From assembly GCA_030847615.1 (NCBI GenBank), contig JAUMIR010000001.1:179075001-179139000 (forward strand): 64,000 bases of DNA. Reading direction: 5' to 3'. Below, in pieces: positions 1 to 11,414 of this stretch. The position numbers and the translations under genes are program-made. The notes under the pieces are model-generated. The model ran no database searches. It was given only the letters and a program-made list of their open reading frames with translations, and was not told the DNA's origin. The stretch comes from Gambelia wislizenii. Its lineage: Eukaryota > Chordata > Lepidosauria > Squamata > Crotaphytidae. How positions within the stretch are numbered: position 1 is the stretch's first letter; every line of letters begins with the position of its first letter.

Positions 1-705
1 GCAAGGGAGTGACTTACTGAATTTTGTAAAGCCAATATATTCTTTGACATGAAAGAACTTGAAAGTTAAGGAAGAAAGTCCTTCAGCTGTAAACACATGT
101 TTACAGCTGAACATTAAGAAAACAAAAATAATGACCACAAGATACTTACATAACTATAAAGCTGATGATCAAGATGTCAAAATTGTTAAACGTTTTCTGT
201 TCACAGCTCAGCCATTAATCAGTATGGAGACTGTAGTTAAAACATCAGAAGGGTAGCTATGAAGGGTAGTTATGAAGGATCTAGATAAATTCCTAAAGTG
301 TGAAGAGGAAGTGTTGAACTCCAAAGTCAGTATCATCCAGAACATATCATTTCTAATCTCTGTATTCAGATGTCAAAGCTGGACAATATAGAAAGGTGAC
401 GGAGAAAAACACAAATCTTTTCAAATGTGGTGCTAGAGAAGAGTTCTGTGGATGTTGTGGACTACAAAAATGACAAAAAATTGGCCCTTTTAGCAAATCA
501 AGCCTGATCTCTCACTAGAAGCCAAAATGACTGAACTGAGGCCACTGTACTTTGGAAATATTACTCATTGGAAAAGACGATAATGCCAGGAAAAGTTGAA
601 AGCAATAGGAAAGAAGCAGACCTCATTAGTGATAGATTGACTCAATGAAAGAAGGCATGGCCCTTGAGTTTGCAAGTCCTAAGCAGGGCTGCTAATAACA
701 GGAAC
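1..705 (+). mobile_element. RTE/BovB-type LINE fragment, internally deleted
   Basis: The first ~50 bases match the endonuclease segment seen again near 29907 (ACTGAATTTTGT.AAGCCAA). From about 62 the sequence jumps to the reverse-transcriptase C-terminus: the peptide LNIKKTKIMTT (about 115-147) is a typical BovB/RTE segment, followed by stops. The stretch 515-700 matches the BovB C-terminal region (EAKMTELRPLYFGNITHWKR-like) and recurs at 36440-36655. The direct endonuclease-to-RT junction implies an internal deletion. The element continues beyond the window's left edge. It is a dead fragment with many stops. Confidence 0.8.
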
Positions 706-1465
706 TTTTAGAGAGCTCTTATTAATAGAGTCTCCATAAGCAAATTTGCCATCAGTTAGGTGCATGCATAATTTCCTCTCCTGTGTTTGACTTAATTTTA
801 CATGTGCCCTCCCTGGAAAACACAAACAAACCAGGTATGAGCATCCTGCATCTTTTCCACTTAGGTGAAACCTCAAGAACACATGCACTCCTTTTCTTTA
901 GTGCACCTTCTACTTTGCCTGACAGTCAAAGTGCTTGCCTGGATAGTTTCTTGCTTCTGCTTTTTAAAAGCTTTATTTTATTTTATTTTTTTGGTGGGGG
1001 TAGGTGTTTATGTTTTAGCAATATGGTCCTTAAATGCTTCTTTCACTGGCTTCCTTGTAAGTTAACCTTTGTTTTACCAAAGTCAGAACTTCTTTTTGTC
1101 CTCCTTAGTTGAGCTAGAGCTACTATACATTCTTTGAAAACAAATATACTGAAAATAACAAATTGACCACTTAACTGTTGGCATAATAACCCCACTACAG
1201 TCTTCATGCCCTCTCTCATTACTTGTCAGGTGTTTGCTTTCACAGTCCCAGGAAGGAATGAGCAGCAGGAGGTTTATGCAAACTTCACCAGTCTCTAACA
1301 TATGGCTTGTGCTTTTAGTGTTAGCACTGAGTTTCAGTGAAACTCTCAGGGGGCAGTACCCAGTGGTTTGTTATGTGCCATCAAGTCTGCTTTCACTTAC
1401 AGTGGTCCAATGAATGAGAGCCCTCCAAGGGACTCTATGATTAATTCAGGGTCTCTGTCCAATCT
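706..1465. other. No recognisable feature
   Basis: I see no gene, clear repeat or long inverted structure here. The short open frames on both strands overlap each other and show no recognisable domain. A T-rich run lies near 965-992. Confidence 0.5.
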
Positions 1466-1479
1466 GCTGGTGGATGTAG

Positions 1480-1720
1480 CCACAAATAATAGCAATAACA
1501 ATAACAACAACAACAATAGTAATATTTATTTTTACCCCACCCCTCTGTTAAAAACAATTGTGGCAGTTTACAACAATTAAAATACAACAATGAGGACTAA
1601 AATCCCTAAGCACCACCCATCCACCCCTCCCCCATACAAATATATTAAACTAGTATAAAATTAAAAACCACCTAAATTAAAATCACATACAAAAAATACA
1701 AAAATCAATAGCCAGCAAGA
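1480..1720 (-). mobile_element. L2-like LINE 3' tail, antisense
   Basis: An AAC/AAT-type repeat (about 1485-1525) is followed by TTTATTTTTACCCCACCCC and a stretch rich in AATTAAAATACAA. This is the reverse complement of the usual lizard L2 end (GGGGTGGGATAAAAATAAATA plus ATT repeat). No coding part is present. Confidence 0.55.
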
Positions 1721-1766
1721 CTAAAAGAGGCCAGGGGACACAGCTAGTACAAGTAAAAGAGCCTAA

Positions 1767-2270
1767 GGACTTTATCAGATGTCCTGCTTTATAAACATTC
1801 TTTAGCCAGCATTTAATTTTTTTTATTTTTTTTTATTTATTTTTTTTTGTGCCGGCAAAGAACGTTCCTCCCCGTACATACCTCCTCTCCCGGCAAAGGT
1901 TCCTCCATGAATAAAGAGGAAGTGAACGGAGCTCCATTCGCTTCCTCTATTGAAATCCTGCATGATTTCATCATGTGGGAAATTCAAAAATAAAACAAAA
2001 AATACCTGTCAAAAAGTTAAACTAAGCACACACAAACACACACACACTAAAAAATCCCAAGTAACCCAGGGAGGGTCAAAAAAAGGTTGTCACTTACCTA
2101 GATGGCAAAAAAGTGGCAGGGAGATCTATTGATGGCTTAAGCCGTCAATTAAAAATGACGTGTTGTGGTCTGTTTTTAACTGTGAAAGGGCAACATCACC
2201 TAATCTGCGTGCCCTTTCATGGTTATGTGGCATCGTGATGACACTTTATTTTCCCTGTCTGATAAAGTCC
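1767..2270. mobile_element. Foldback-family non-autonomous DNA transposon (504 bp)
   Basis: The ends are GGACTTTATCAGATG (1767) and CTGATAAAGTCC (to 2270), flanked on both sides by TAA. The interior holds a core (about 1977-2105, CCCAGGGAGGGTCAAAAAAA and TCACTTACC) that is also present at 9272-9400 and 15952-16085 and, in reverse, in 27191-27777. The segment near 2125-2150 pairs with itself (GATGGC...GCCGTC). There is no transposase. The 3-bp TWA-like flank resembles PIF/Harbinger, but the superfamily is inference. Confidence 0.75.
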
Positions 2271-2358
2271 TAAAGCTCTTACTGCCAATAACTAAGCCTT
2301 AGGAGTGGGGAAGGGAACACACATACAAATCAAGTGAAAACTGATGGCTTCCATCTAA

Positions 2359-2581
2359 GGCTACATCTGCACTGCAGAAATAATCCAATTTGATACTGCT
2401 TTAACTGCCATGGATCAATGCTATGGGATCCTGGGATTTGTAGTTTATTGTGGCACCAGAGCTCTCTGACAGAGAAGGCTAAACGTATCAAAAAGCTACA
2501 AACCCCAGAATTCCATAGCATTGAGCCATAGCAGTTAAAATGGTGTCAAACTGGATTATTTCTGCAGTGCAGATGCAGCCT
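2359..2581. mobile_element. Palindromic MITE, copy 1
   Basis: The element folds on itself almost end to end. The left arm begins GGCTACATCTGCACTGCAG and the right arm ends CTGCAGTGCAGATGCAGCC. The inner arms carry TTTAACTGCCATGG and its complement, and TGGGATTTGTAGTTT against its complement. Related copies lie at 25813, 37163 and 38855. It has no coding capacity. The form is that of a short hAT-like foldback; the superfamily is not proven. Confidence 0.8.
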
Positions 2582-2736
2582 GTGTTTCATGAAATGAAAC
2601 TGATTAGCCTTTCAGGTGCCACAAAATATTCCCCACAATTGCATTCTTAAAGACTTGTTACCCATGTTCTGCTTTCCATGTTTCCCCTTTCTTTGCTCCA
2701 GCAACAACACAATCCACTTCATGTCGACCCCAGGAC
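2582..2736 (+). repeat. Direct copy of 26024-26182
   Basis: This 155-bp stretch, immediately right of the palindromic MITE, matches the sequence immediately right of the second MITE copy with only a few differences (for example ATTCTTAAAGACTTG, CATGTTTCCCCTTTCTTTG and CACTTCATGTCGACCCCAGG). The other two MITE copies do not carry it, so MITE plus flank appears to have been copied as one unit. Confidence 0.8.
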
Positions 2737-2862
2737 ATGAATATCAGTGTAGATGCAGTTTCACTGCAATAATATCAGTGTAGATGCAGCTTCAGTGGCG
2801 TGATAAATTTGCTCTGGAGTTTAAAGGAGCTTTCCATGGTCCTGGAACTATTTTGTGGGTAG

Positions 2863-3109
2863 GGTTCATGGTGTAGTGGTTTGAGTGTTGGACTACATCT
2901 CTGGAGACCAGGGTTTGAATCCTCGCTTGGCCATAGAAACCTATTACATGACTTTGGGCAAGTCCCACTCTCTCAGCCTCAGAGGAAGGCAAAGACATCC
3001 CCCTCTGAACAAATCTTGCAAAGAAAACCTCATGTTAGGTTCACCTTAGGGTTTCCATAAATCAGAAACAACTTGAAGGCACAACAACAACAACAACAAC
3101 AACAACAAT
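2863..3109 (+). mobile_element. tRNA-derived SINE (ACA type), copy 1
   Basis: The head has a pol III A box (TGGTGTAGTGGTTTGAG) and B box (GGTTTGAATCC). The body includes CTCAGCCTCAGAGGAAGGCA and the tail is (ACA)n from about 3079. Other copies in the window allow the ends to be set. It is not a functional tRNA gene, as the acceptor stem and 3' half are absent. Confidence 0.9.
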
Positions 3110-3768
3110 ACGTGGTACCTTCGATAGCTCTTTTCAAGTTTAGAAATAAAGCTCAAAAATAGATTCACTGTCCCACTGAGAGGGAAGCCACAGTTGTCAT
3201 TGTACAAACACAGAAAACCATCAACTGACCATGTCATGGAAAATGGAGTGTGGCCCTCTGAGGAATACTACAGGGATGTGTTGGAGCCAAACATTTATCT
3301 CCAGAACCTGAGGTTACCCAACCCTGCTTCATAGCCACCAGGTGTATGGATATGCCTTAAAAATGGCAAATGTACACTTAAAATGGGTGCATCTGAGTGG
3401 TTAAAATTTTTTTTTGGCCAACCTGAGTGAGGAAATGAGGCAGAAGAGAATAGTACTTATAGTAGTTTATCACATTTATATTTGGATTAATCATGAATTT
3501 ATCTGAGCTCTTTTAAAACAATTTCATGGATTTGGGTGATGTTTAGAGCCCACTGAAGGACTTGGAAAAATTGCTTGTGCAACTCAGTCTCGCTTCCGTA
3601 TCTTCAAAAGCTCATTCTGCAAGCCCTCAATCCCCTCTTCTCTTCCCTTTGAAGTGCTTTCTTGGTTATCTCTTCTTTTGCCTTTAAATGGTGATGGACT
3701 GGCAGGGATAGCTTTTAGGGAGAGGAAGAGTAGAAAAAATCCAGAGAAAGTATCTGGGAATTCTTCAG
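3110..3768. other. No recognisable feature
   Basis: No repeat family or coding signal is recognised. The open frame starting near 3654 becomes meaningful only from about 3770, where the L2 fragment starts. Confidence 0.5.
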
Positions 3769-3769
3769 C

Positions 3770-4425
3770 TTGGCATTTGAAGAGTGTTCAGAAAACTCAG
3801 CTGGTCCAAAGAGCTGCGTACAGACTGCTAAGTGGGGCAGATCACAGAGACCATACTACGCCCCTGTTGAAACAGCTCCACTGGCTGCCTGTTTTTTTCC
3901 AGGCACAATTCAAAGTGCTATTTATGGCCTATACAGCCTATATGGCTCAGGAGCAGGCTATTTTGCAGTTCGGTCCTCTGGGAGGAAGTTGCTGCAGCCT
4001 ATGAAAACTAGGCTGTCGCAGACCTCCCAGAGGGCCTTCTCTTCTATGGCTCCCAGACTCTGGAATGGCCTGCTGGACGAGATCCGTCTTATCACTACTC
4101 TTGATAGCTTCAAGAAAGCGTTAAAGACGGATCTCTTCCGGCAGGCCTTCCCGGAATAACTTCCTGGCTCAAGTGGAGTTGACTGCCTACCCTCTCCCCT
4201 GCTGCCATTGCCATTCTCCCCCCCCCCAATTTGTACATTTTACTGTATTTGATGTTTGCTTTAATTCTCCACCAGTTTAATTTAGTTTTAAGGGGTGGGA
4301 AGGTTAGGATTGGGAATGATTGTTTTAACTTCCTGTTGTTTTAACCTTGTTGTATGCCGCCCCGGTTGCTGAGCAGAGGGGCGGGTTAAAAATAAAAAAA
4401 ATATGATTATATTATTATTATTTGT
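3770..4425 (+). mobile_element. L2 LINE, 3' end with C-terminal ORF2 fragment
   Basis: The translation gives the C-terminus typical of L2: LVQRAAYRLL, then LHWLPV, then in a shifted frame RAFSSMAPRLWNGL and FKKALKTDLFRQAF before a stop at 4159. A frameshift near 3950 joins the two frames. The 3' end reads GGGGCGGGTTAAAAATAAAA and runs into ATT repeats at 4405-4425, as in the longer copy at 33722. It is 5' truncated. Confidence 0.88.
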
Positions 4426-4439
4426 GGACCTAGACCATA

Positions 4440-4730
4440 CAACTCCTTAAAAAACCTCTTTGTGGGCCACTCTAATGGCCAACTGGGACCAGGCAGGCAA
4501 GCCCCGATTTGTCACTGTCCCTTTCCGCCCTCCCCGGCTGTAGTGCGCACTGGGAAAGAGATGGGGAACATGGCGGCCCCCAGGTGATCGCCACATGGTC
4601 GCCTCTCCCCCCCCCCAGCCAGGGGTGGGTGTGTCCAGGAGGGCTGGGAAGAGGGGGTGGCTGGCCGGGCTGCAAAACGGCCTGCCGGCAAGCAGCAAAC
4701 CCCCTTGTCAGACCGTATCTCCCTCTTTGA
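4440..4730. other. GC-rich unassigned segment
   Basis: This segment is clearly richer in G and C than its surroundings, with C-homopolymers near 4606. Overlapping open frames occur on both strands, as expected from composition. I recognise no family; it could be part of a larger GC-rich transposon. Confidence 0.3.
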
Positions 4731-4805
4731 GATGGCCTGAGCTCTGAGATAATCTGGAGAGGCCCTTTTCTTATTCCCACTCTGGAGAACTAGAGCTGGA
4801 TAGCA

Positions 4806-5287
4806 TGTAAAAGAAGGCAACAGGGAACCAGTCTCAACACAGGGAGCTGTGATGGGAGGGGCCTCTGAGCAAATGAGATGAAAAAATGTGGGAGCCAATT
4901 CCAGTGCAGGAAACTGTGATGGGAGGGGGTTCTGAGGGTATGATTTGAGTGAATGTCAGTTAAGAGAATCAGTTGGAGTTAAGAGAGGGACAGTTGGAGT
5001 TAAGAGTTGAAGTTTAGACTTGTGAGAGCAAGTGAGGATGAGTCTGGTGTCTGAGAGATAATACGTGTGTCATGTATGAAGGCTATTTGGTTAACTTAGT
5101 CAAAAGACTAAAGTATAATGTATATGGTTATAAAAATAGTCTGTCACTAAAGAGTAACAATAAGTGAAACTAAGAAAATGAACAATGTTATATATAGAGT
5201 ATTGAACCATTGAAGTTTGTAACCTTGAAGATAATAAACCAACCAATTTGTTTTATTAATGGTTCAGACTCATTGTGCTTTATTACA
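4806..5287 (+). mobile_element. Possible solo LTR (weak)
   Basis: The segment can be bounded by TGTAA (4806) and TTACA (5283-5287), has a poly(A)-signal-like ATAATAAACC near 5230 followed by a T-rich stretch, and carries an internal duplication of about 66 bp (CTGTGATGGGAGGGG at about 4848 and 4914). I found no target-site duplication and no matching partner LTR, so this is a suggestion only. Confidence 0.25.
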
Positions 5288-5479
5288 CTCACTAGAAAAG
5301 GTAACAACCACACTACCCAAAGGAAATAACACAAATACCTAATCTATCCACAGGAAGGGTCACCTGGAGACTCAGCCCCAGTCTAGTTAAGGGATTTTAA
5401 AAGGGAAACTGAAGTAAGGTAGAAGTAACAGGCAGCCAGGCTGTGTGTGTTGAGGCAAATTTGGCTGTCAGGTCCATCA

Positions 5480-5853
5480 CACTCACCATCATTGTGAGTA
5501 CAGTTGGTGGGGACATGAAAGATTGCCTTCTTGAGGGAGGCCAGAATGTTCCTGTCCTTTGTCAGCAGGGTGAAACCTTTTTATTCAGATAATCCTTCAA
5601 AACAAAGTTTTAAAAGAATGGGCTGCATTGTTCTAACTGAACTGTGTTTAGGAGTGTTTTATCTTTTTAATTGCATTTTATTGTTTTAACTTGAGGTGTG
5701 AATTGTTTTAATAGTGTAAATAGTTTAATTCTATTTTAATTATATTTTAATGCTATCTTTTTGTATGCTTTAATTGTATTGTTCTTCTAAATTGTGAGCT
5801 GCTTTGAGTCTCAATTTTGGGGGAAAGTGGGAATAATAATAATAATAATAATA
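5480..5853 (+). mobile_element. L2-like LINE 3' end
   Basis: A T-rich 3' tail (TTGTTTTAACTTGAGG...) ends with GTGAGCTGCTTTGAGTCTCA and GGGGGAAAGTGGGAATAATAAT, then an (AAT)n run to 5853. The same arrangement closes the copy at 38320. Only untranslated sequence can be recognised. Confidence 0.6.
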
Positions 5854-6002
5854 ATGGGATTTCAATCCAATTTAAACAAGAATTTGGGGGCTTTATATGC
5901 TCAGCCTTCACATGGTCTTCTGTCACTCCCCACAGTTAATTCCCAAGCCTTGCTTCAGTGATCCATCCAGATCCATCAGTTTTCCCTATTGCCTGCATAT
6001 CT

Positions 6003-6144
6003 GGTTGATGATGTTTATGTCAGTGGGGCAGAGAATCCCCTCCAGATTTTAGTCCAAACTTTAAAGGTGTCATTTTGTGGAGTTTAAAGTTCAGACTAAA
6101 TTCTGGAGTAGATTTACTGGCCCACTGACATAAAATCATCAACC
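6003..6144. repeat. 142-bp hairpin, unclassified MITE-like
   Basis: The left arm GGTTGATGATGTTTATGTCA...AGTCCAAACTTTAAA (6003-6065) pairs with the right arm TTTAAAGTTCAGACTAAA...TAAAATCATCAACC (6081-6144) around a ~15-base loop. I did not find another copy in the window and see no clear target duplication. Confidence 0.65.
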
Positions 6145-6495
6145 AAATTTGTAGGCCATGGGAGGGACATGATAGATATGGATTTGGGGTCAATAGTAGA
6201 AAACAGAACTGTCATAGACCACTTGGGACAATTTTGATTTTTACACACACACAAATATACTCTTTTTAAAACCCAGCACTGTTTACCTTAACAGAAAAAT
6301 AAAAGAATAGTTGGTGGACATCTATCAGCCTATTGGTATGTTGGAGTGTTTGTAATACAACCCACTCAAAGGAGAGAAAAAACACTTTTTAAACAGATGT
6401 GCCTGTAGAAATATCACTAAGTATATAAGGAGAGGTATATCATCTTGCAATTGTGCCAGGTCTCAGCACAACTTGGTCCTGAAATATGCCTTCTA

Positions 6496-6848
6496 CAGTT
6501 GCCCCTCCACATTCGCGAACTCAGCATTCGCGGTTTTGAATATTCGTGGTTTTGGGAGGGCCCCCCCACCCTCCCAAAACCGCAACACAGGGCCTCCAGA
6601 GGCCCCGTGAAGGCCCGGGGAGGGAGGGGGGAGAGCCGGGGAGGCATCCACGGGGCCTCGGGAGGGTCTCCTGAGGCCCTGTGAAGGCCTAGGAAGGGAC
6701 TGGGGAGTCAGGAGAAAGCGACTATGGGGCCTCCGGAGGCCCCATGGTCACTTTGGCGGGGAAGGGGGAGGGCAATCATTATTCGCAGATTTTTCACATT
6801 TGCGGGGGTCTGGGGAACCTAACCCCCACAAATGTGAAGGGACGACCA
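6496..6848. mobile_element. GC-rich Tigger-like MITE
   Basis: The ends are CAGTTGCCCCTCCACATTCG and its imperfect complement (AATGTGAAGGGACGACC), flanked by TA on both sides (6494-6495, 6849-6850). The sub-terminal ATTCGCGG motifs recur inverted. The interior (6555-6770) is GC-rich and repetitive (GGCCTCNGGAGGCCCC motifs). No transposase is present. TA duplication and CAGT ends fit Tc1/mariner (pogo/Tigger). Confidence 0.7.
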
Positions 6849-6850
6849 TA

Positions 6851-8529
6851 GTTGGAACTCAGCCCTCGACTATCTAAAATAACATGCTGGAGAGCAGAGT
6901 GATTCAGGCATGTCAAAAGCTTCTTCATCTCACTGATAGTTACAGGTAGCTTACAAATGCAGCAGTATGTAAGCATATGTGAGAAATGAGAATTTTACCA
7001 GTGTGTATTCTCTTTACATGCTCCTAATGGTGCTTTTTTAGTGGCATATTCTCTGCATTATGCCAACATTGTTGGGGTCTTTGCCGAATTAACATATTTT
7101 TTTGGGGGGGGGTAATTATCAGCCTGTAATTCTTTACCAGCATATGCACTTTCTTAGTGATTGTGGAAGGATGTATCTTATCTGTACTATCCAAGTTGTA
7201 TGGTACTAGGGTGCACCCTATAGCCTATTAATGGCAGAGAAGATGTGGATCCTAGACAACATCCAGCTGCAGTTTGTGGCTGAGAAAAAGAAAGAGTTGT
7301 CAGCCTTACAGACCTCCAGCAAGAACACTGATAAATGTCAGAAAGCTGGTGACTCTTTTTTTCTCAGCTGCAAAACCCCAGGAACCCTCTACCTTGGACA
7401 CTAATTGGCCATGTAGGTATGCCCTTTACAATAAAACTGTGTTGTACTGGGATGAGGGTATTTTGGTGCTTTATAATCAACACTGAGCAGAATCTTGACC
7501 AGTTACTTTAATATTGTACCATTTTAAACACCTTTTTTTTAAAAAAAAATTAAAATTAAAATAAAATATTCCTTTCATACCCCTCCAGAAAAAAAATGTT
7601 ACAACTAGAAAATCTATTACACAGAACTGAATGTGCAATCTTATGGCCCCCAGGAAGGTTTCCTAGGGGCCACAGAGAAGCTCTTCTCTCTACCCTGAAA
7701 GCAGAGAGAAAGAGATACTGAGATACCTGCACTTAAAGGAGATGCAACTTTGTTCCCTATCCATGTCCCCAGATAATGTTCTGCAGCCATTACCTCTTTG
7801 CTGTCAAAGGTCCAACGTGGCAGGAGAGGATCAGGGAAATGGAATGAGTGGATCAAGGAAGATTTTGGATCCAAAGCACTTCTAACTACTCACCATAGAA
7901 AGAGAGAGATTTATGCCAGTTCTGAAACTGCTGCAGCTTGAGGGCAAACTTTTTCCTTAAAAAAAAGTAGGCAGCCAAATGCATGATTAAGTCTTTGTCC
8001 AAGCCAATCTATTTATCACTAACTATATCTATTTATCACTATAACTAAGGCGTGATCATTCACGAGACAATAGCCATGGTCAGGTATTACTTAACTGGTT
8101 TGAGTACGTGCATGAGCCTGGGAGAACATATCTCCTTCTCCATCCATAGTTAATTTCCATGCATGGAAAGGGGCAAGTCTAAAGAGAAGTACTTATTTGC
8201 TCAGATAATCTACATGTAAGCAAAAACTCTGATTTTCCGCTATCTTTCTCTCTGCATATATAGGAATTTCTATTCTAGCCTGTTGCTCTCAATGTGAGAA
8301 AAGTGGTAGTGGAAGGGCTAGGTGCTCCATTCTTCACACCTAAGGCAAATGGGGGTAAGTGAGTTACTCTCTCCACATAGCTATTCACTTGTTTAATGTT
8401 GTAGGACATTAGGGATGGGAAGAATATTCAAAAATATTTGGAAAACAGTAAAAAATATACTTCTTGAGATTCAAGAAAGCCCGAGATTAATTTTGTACTG
8501 ATAAGAATTTTTGCAGTTCAGGATTTGTT
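6851..8529. other. No recognisable gene or repeat
   Basis: Low-complexity runs (G-run at 7104-7112, A/T-rich 7520-7570) are the only clear structures. The short open frames have no recognisable content. Confidence 0.45.
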
Positions 8530-8645
8530 CAATACAAGATGTGCATGAGATTGTTTTGCACATAAAGCAAAATTACCATGTGCAAATTCTGGGCAGCACA
8601 AGTTCTAAACTGTGAAAAGTCTTTGAAAATTGCACAGTTTTTGAA
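8530..8645 (-). repeat. Dispersed repeat related to 27845-27960
   Basis: Read on the minus strand, this contains CTTTTCACAGTTTAGAACTT and AATTTGCACATGGTAATTTT, which correspond to TTTTCACAATTTTGGACTT and AATTTGCACATAGTTCTTT near 27852-27902 on the plus strand. The family is not recognised. Confidence 0.5.
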
Positions 8646-8658
8646 GATTGTCTTGCAA

Positions 8659-8726
8659 AGAAAAAAAAAGAAAAGAAAGAAAAGAAAAGAAAAGAAAGAA
8701 AAGAAAGGTAAAAAGAAAAAGAAACC
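8659..8726. repeat. AAAAG-type purine microsatellite
   Basis: Runs of AAAGAAAAGAAAAG on the plus strand, imperfect toward the right end. The lysine/arginine-rich open frame across it is a by-product of the repeat. Confidence 0.9.
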
Positions 8727-8983
8727 TGTTAACATTACTTGTTACTAAGAAAATTAGCAAAGAATTGCATCTGTACATAAGAGATAATAGCAGGATCTTG
8801 AAGAAATGCTGGTTGCTTAGCTACATCTTGATGGAACAACATGCTATTGCAGCAGAGCCTTGAAAAGTCACATTCTACCACATAAATCTTTCTTTGTCTA
8901 GAGATAGCACAATCAAAGTTCCTAAGCTAGTGAAGAACCACAATCTATAGAATATTGCCAGTTGCTCTCTGAAAAAGCATTTC

Positions 8984-9030
8984 TCCTTCCTTCCTTCCTT
9001 CCTTCCTTCCTTCCTTCCTTCCTTCCTTCC
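8984..9030. repeat. (CCTT)n microsatellite
   Basis: About eleven near-perfect tandem CCTT units. A second CCTT tract lies at 40059-40092. Confidence 0.95.
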
Positions 9031-9063
9031 TGTTTACCATGTACTACCATGTACTCTGTCTTC

Positions 9064-9664
9064 AGAGATTATCAGACAGGAATGAAAAAGCTTTCCTGTC
9101 CCATAATCTCCACTCCCAGCCTGTCCTGTCCCTGTCATACCACAATCACCCTCCACACTACACTTACCTCCTCTCCCATCATTCCGGCAGCCTAGGAGTG
9201 AACTCTAATGGATCTCCCTTCACTTCCTGGATTGAAATCCCATAGATTCTCATGAGAAGATGCAAGCACAGAAAATTCAAAAATAAAAAGAACACACAAA
9301 AAAAATTACAATAAGCACAAAAACATTTTAAAAGGTAGAAGAAACCCAGGGAGGGTCATAAAAACTGTGTCACTTACTTGGATGTCCTGATCTTACCTGG
9401 AAGTGTTCTGGCAGGGAGCTCCCATTGACGCTGGGATCTCACCAGCATAAGGGGGCACCTTGTCGCATGCAGGAACATCCATGACAGGAATGGAATGGAG
9501 GATCTATTGATGTCTTCTCCCGTCAATAAAAAGCAGCACAGGTGGAACGGCAGCAGAACTGGTGTATAATGAGGGAGGGGGGAAAATGTTCTCTGAAAAG
9601 GGAGCCCTTTTGTGATCTCCTGATGTTCCTGTATTGCCACTTTTTATGCATCTGATAATCTTCA
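9064..9664. mobile_element. Foldback-family element (~600 bp)
   Basis: The ends are AGAGATTATCAGACAGG and CATCTGATAATCTTC. The internal core (AAATTCAAAAATAAAA then CCCAGGGAGGGTCATAAAAA and GTCACTTAC, 9272-9400) matches the cores of 1767-2270 and 15716-16325. The arm sequence differs from those copies. The flanks are degraded, with no clean duplication. Confidence 0.65.
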
Positions 9665-9953
9665 AGACCTTGAACACCTCACCTCAGTTTTCTTTCACTT
9701 TCACTGTTCTCTTCAGGCCCAGCAATCCAGCCTCTTCCTTCCTCATGTGTATCAGTCTTCCTTCTTCTTGTGTCTTCCCTCCCCTCCTTCCTGTTGTTTC
9801 TTCCCTTCCTCCATTCTTTAATCTACAGGCCTTCCTTTCTCCTCTTATGTTCTATGCCTTTTTCTTTTGGCCTGTTGCCTAACAGTGACAGTTGTGGATA
9901 AGCCCCCCCTCTTCTTTCTGTGTTTGTATATTACCGTACGTAAGGCTCCTCTA

Positions 9954-10482
9954 GTCAAGCCAGGATATGCCAGCTCCCTGTTAGCATACCCTGGCTGTGT
10001 ATCAGGCCCATTGTTCCCCCATTCCCTCCATGGAATGGAAGTCCTGACAGGCATGCCTGTCTATCGCTGCAGTAGCCACCATTTTCCTTGCTGACTCAGA
10101 AGACAGAAATGAGCCCCATAACATGTGATTGAGGCTCCCTGTGTGTGACTAGCCTTGGTCACTTGCTACGGGACGCCTTCCTGCCTTCTGGGAGAGCCAG
10201 GGAGACTGCAGCAGCAATGAGACCCAGACTGAAGGGACAGGATACTGCAGACATGTGGGGCCTGATTCATTTTTTGTAGGTGGTAATCGAGTAAACCAGG
10301 TATTTTCCTATAACAGTTTATCGGGCCCTTCCCAACATCCCCCCTCTTTCTGAGCCCCGTATCTGTCCCAGGAGTGGTGAGGACTGACTCAGGGCAGAAC
10401 AGAGCAAATGCACTGCATCATCAGGACTGCAGGGCTTTCAGGTGGGGGCAAGGTAGGGTATTTTGCCCATGTAGACAAGACC
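9954..10482 (+). mobile_element. Harbinger-like non-autonomous element, copy 1
   Basis: It aligns along its length with 39356-39894 in the same orientation: CATACCCTGGCTG, CTTCTGGGAGAGCCA.GGAG, ATCTGYCC, GTGAGGACTG and GGACTGCAGGGCT occur in order in both. The ends are GGCTCCTCTAGTCAAGCC and GTAGACAAGACC, with TAA left and TTA right. It has no coding sequence. The TWA flank suggests PIF/Harbinger (inference). Confidence 0.65.
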
Positions 10483-11329
10483 TTAGTTTTCTTCTATAAT
10501 TGAACTGGAAACATCCAAGATCCTCAAGGGCCTACAAGCTAAGGCAAAAAGGTTTGCATGGTACAATGTCTTCTGCAATGCTCTATAGTTGCTACTGCTT
10601 TGTTAATATGGTTGTGGTCATTGTATAAATCACATTGGGATCCAGAAGGTATTTTGCCAGGAAGGGAATTGAAATCTTTAAAAGCAGCTCTTACGACTTT
10701 TGACTCAGAAGGAAATAGCATGCAGGTAGGATTCACCAGTCTTCCAGAAACCTTGGAGTTGACACATTATGTCAATTATTCCAAAAGTCGGCAGTACTGC
10801 ACCCCTGGAGGCAGCAGAAAGTGGAAAAAGGGGGAAGCAGGGGGCAGTGAGAAAAATTGTCAGGGGATGGTGGGGGTGAGGGTTGCATGAAACCTCTTCT
10901 TTCATAGTCCCTTAAAACTACCATGCAGCCTTGCTGATTGCTTTGTGTGGTCCCCTGCTCTTTGCACCAGACTCTTTGTTTGCTTGCCTGTGTGTGCTCA
11001 CTCCCTCAGCTATGTTTCACTCATCCCATCCCCTTCCTTCCTGCCTGCCTGCCTACCTGCATGACTGAGTAAACACATGCACACACCCTCCCTCCTCACA
11101 ATCTCCTCACCCCATCCCCTGGGTCCTGCTGGCCCAGGTGAGTGAGTGAACAAGAAAATGCACAAATGACTCTCCATCCTTGTGATCCCCCCCATCCCAT
11201 TCCCTTCCACCAAGCAAGTGTGCTAGTAAGGAAACGTGTGCGGCTGGGTGACACCAGTGTTATCAAAGAGGTAAAAATGGTGTAGGGCAGAAGCAGAGGG
11301 AGGGAAAATAATGAATGAGCATAATCCAC
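10483..11329. other. No recognisable gene or repeat
   Basis: Open frames of 110 aa (10558-10890, plus) and 65-77 aa on the minus strand have no recognisable domains. The 10990-11220 part is C-rich with CCTGCCTGCCTGCCTACCTG-like short tandem units near 11040. Confidence 0.4.
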
Positions 11330-11374
11330 AAAAGTGAAACCTGCAAATGAGGAGGGAGGACTGTAATGTTATAA
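11330..11374. mobile_element. Possible right end of a Tigger-like MITE
   Basis: GTGAAACCTGCAAATGAGG followed by AGGGAGGACTGTA resembles the right end of the element at 6496-6848. I could not find a matching left end, so this may be a truncated copy. Confidence 0.3.
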
Positions 11375-11414
11375 TTTCCCTTTTTAGTTTACAAATTATA
11401 TTCTAAGAAAACAT

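Noticed and set aside
2863..2970. tRNA gene suggested by A and B boxes
   Set aside because: It is the head of a SINE: the tRNA-like part is degraded, continues into a SINE body and (ACA)n tail, and recurs in at least five other places.
6496..6848. CpG island or promoter because of GC-richness
   Set aside because: The GC-rich block lies inside TA-flanked inverted ends of a Tigger-like MITE.
10558..10890. 110-aa plus-strand open frame as a gene
   Set aside because: No domain, no splice-site context that I could defend, and an overlapping minus-strand frame of similar length. Length is within chance for 64 kb.
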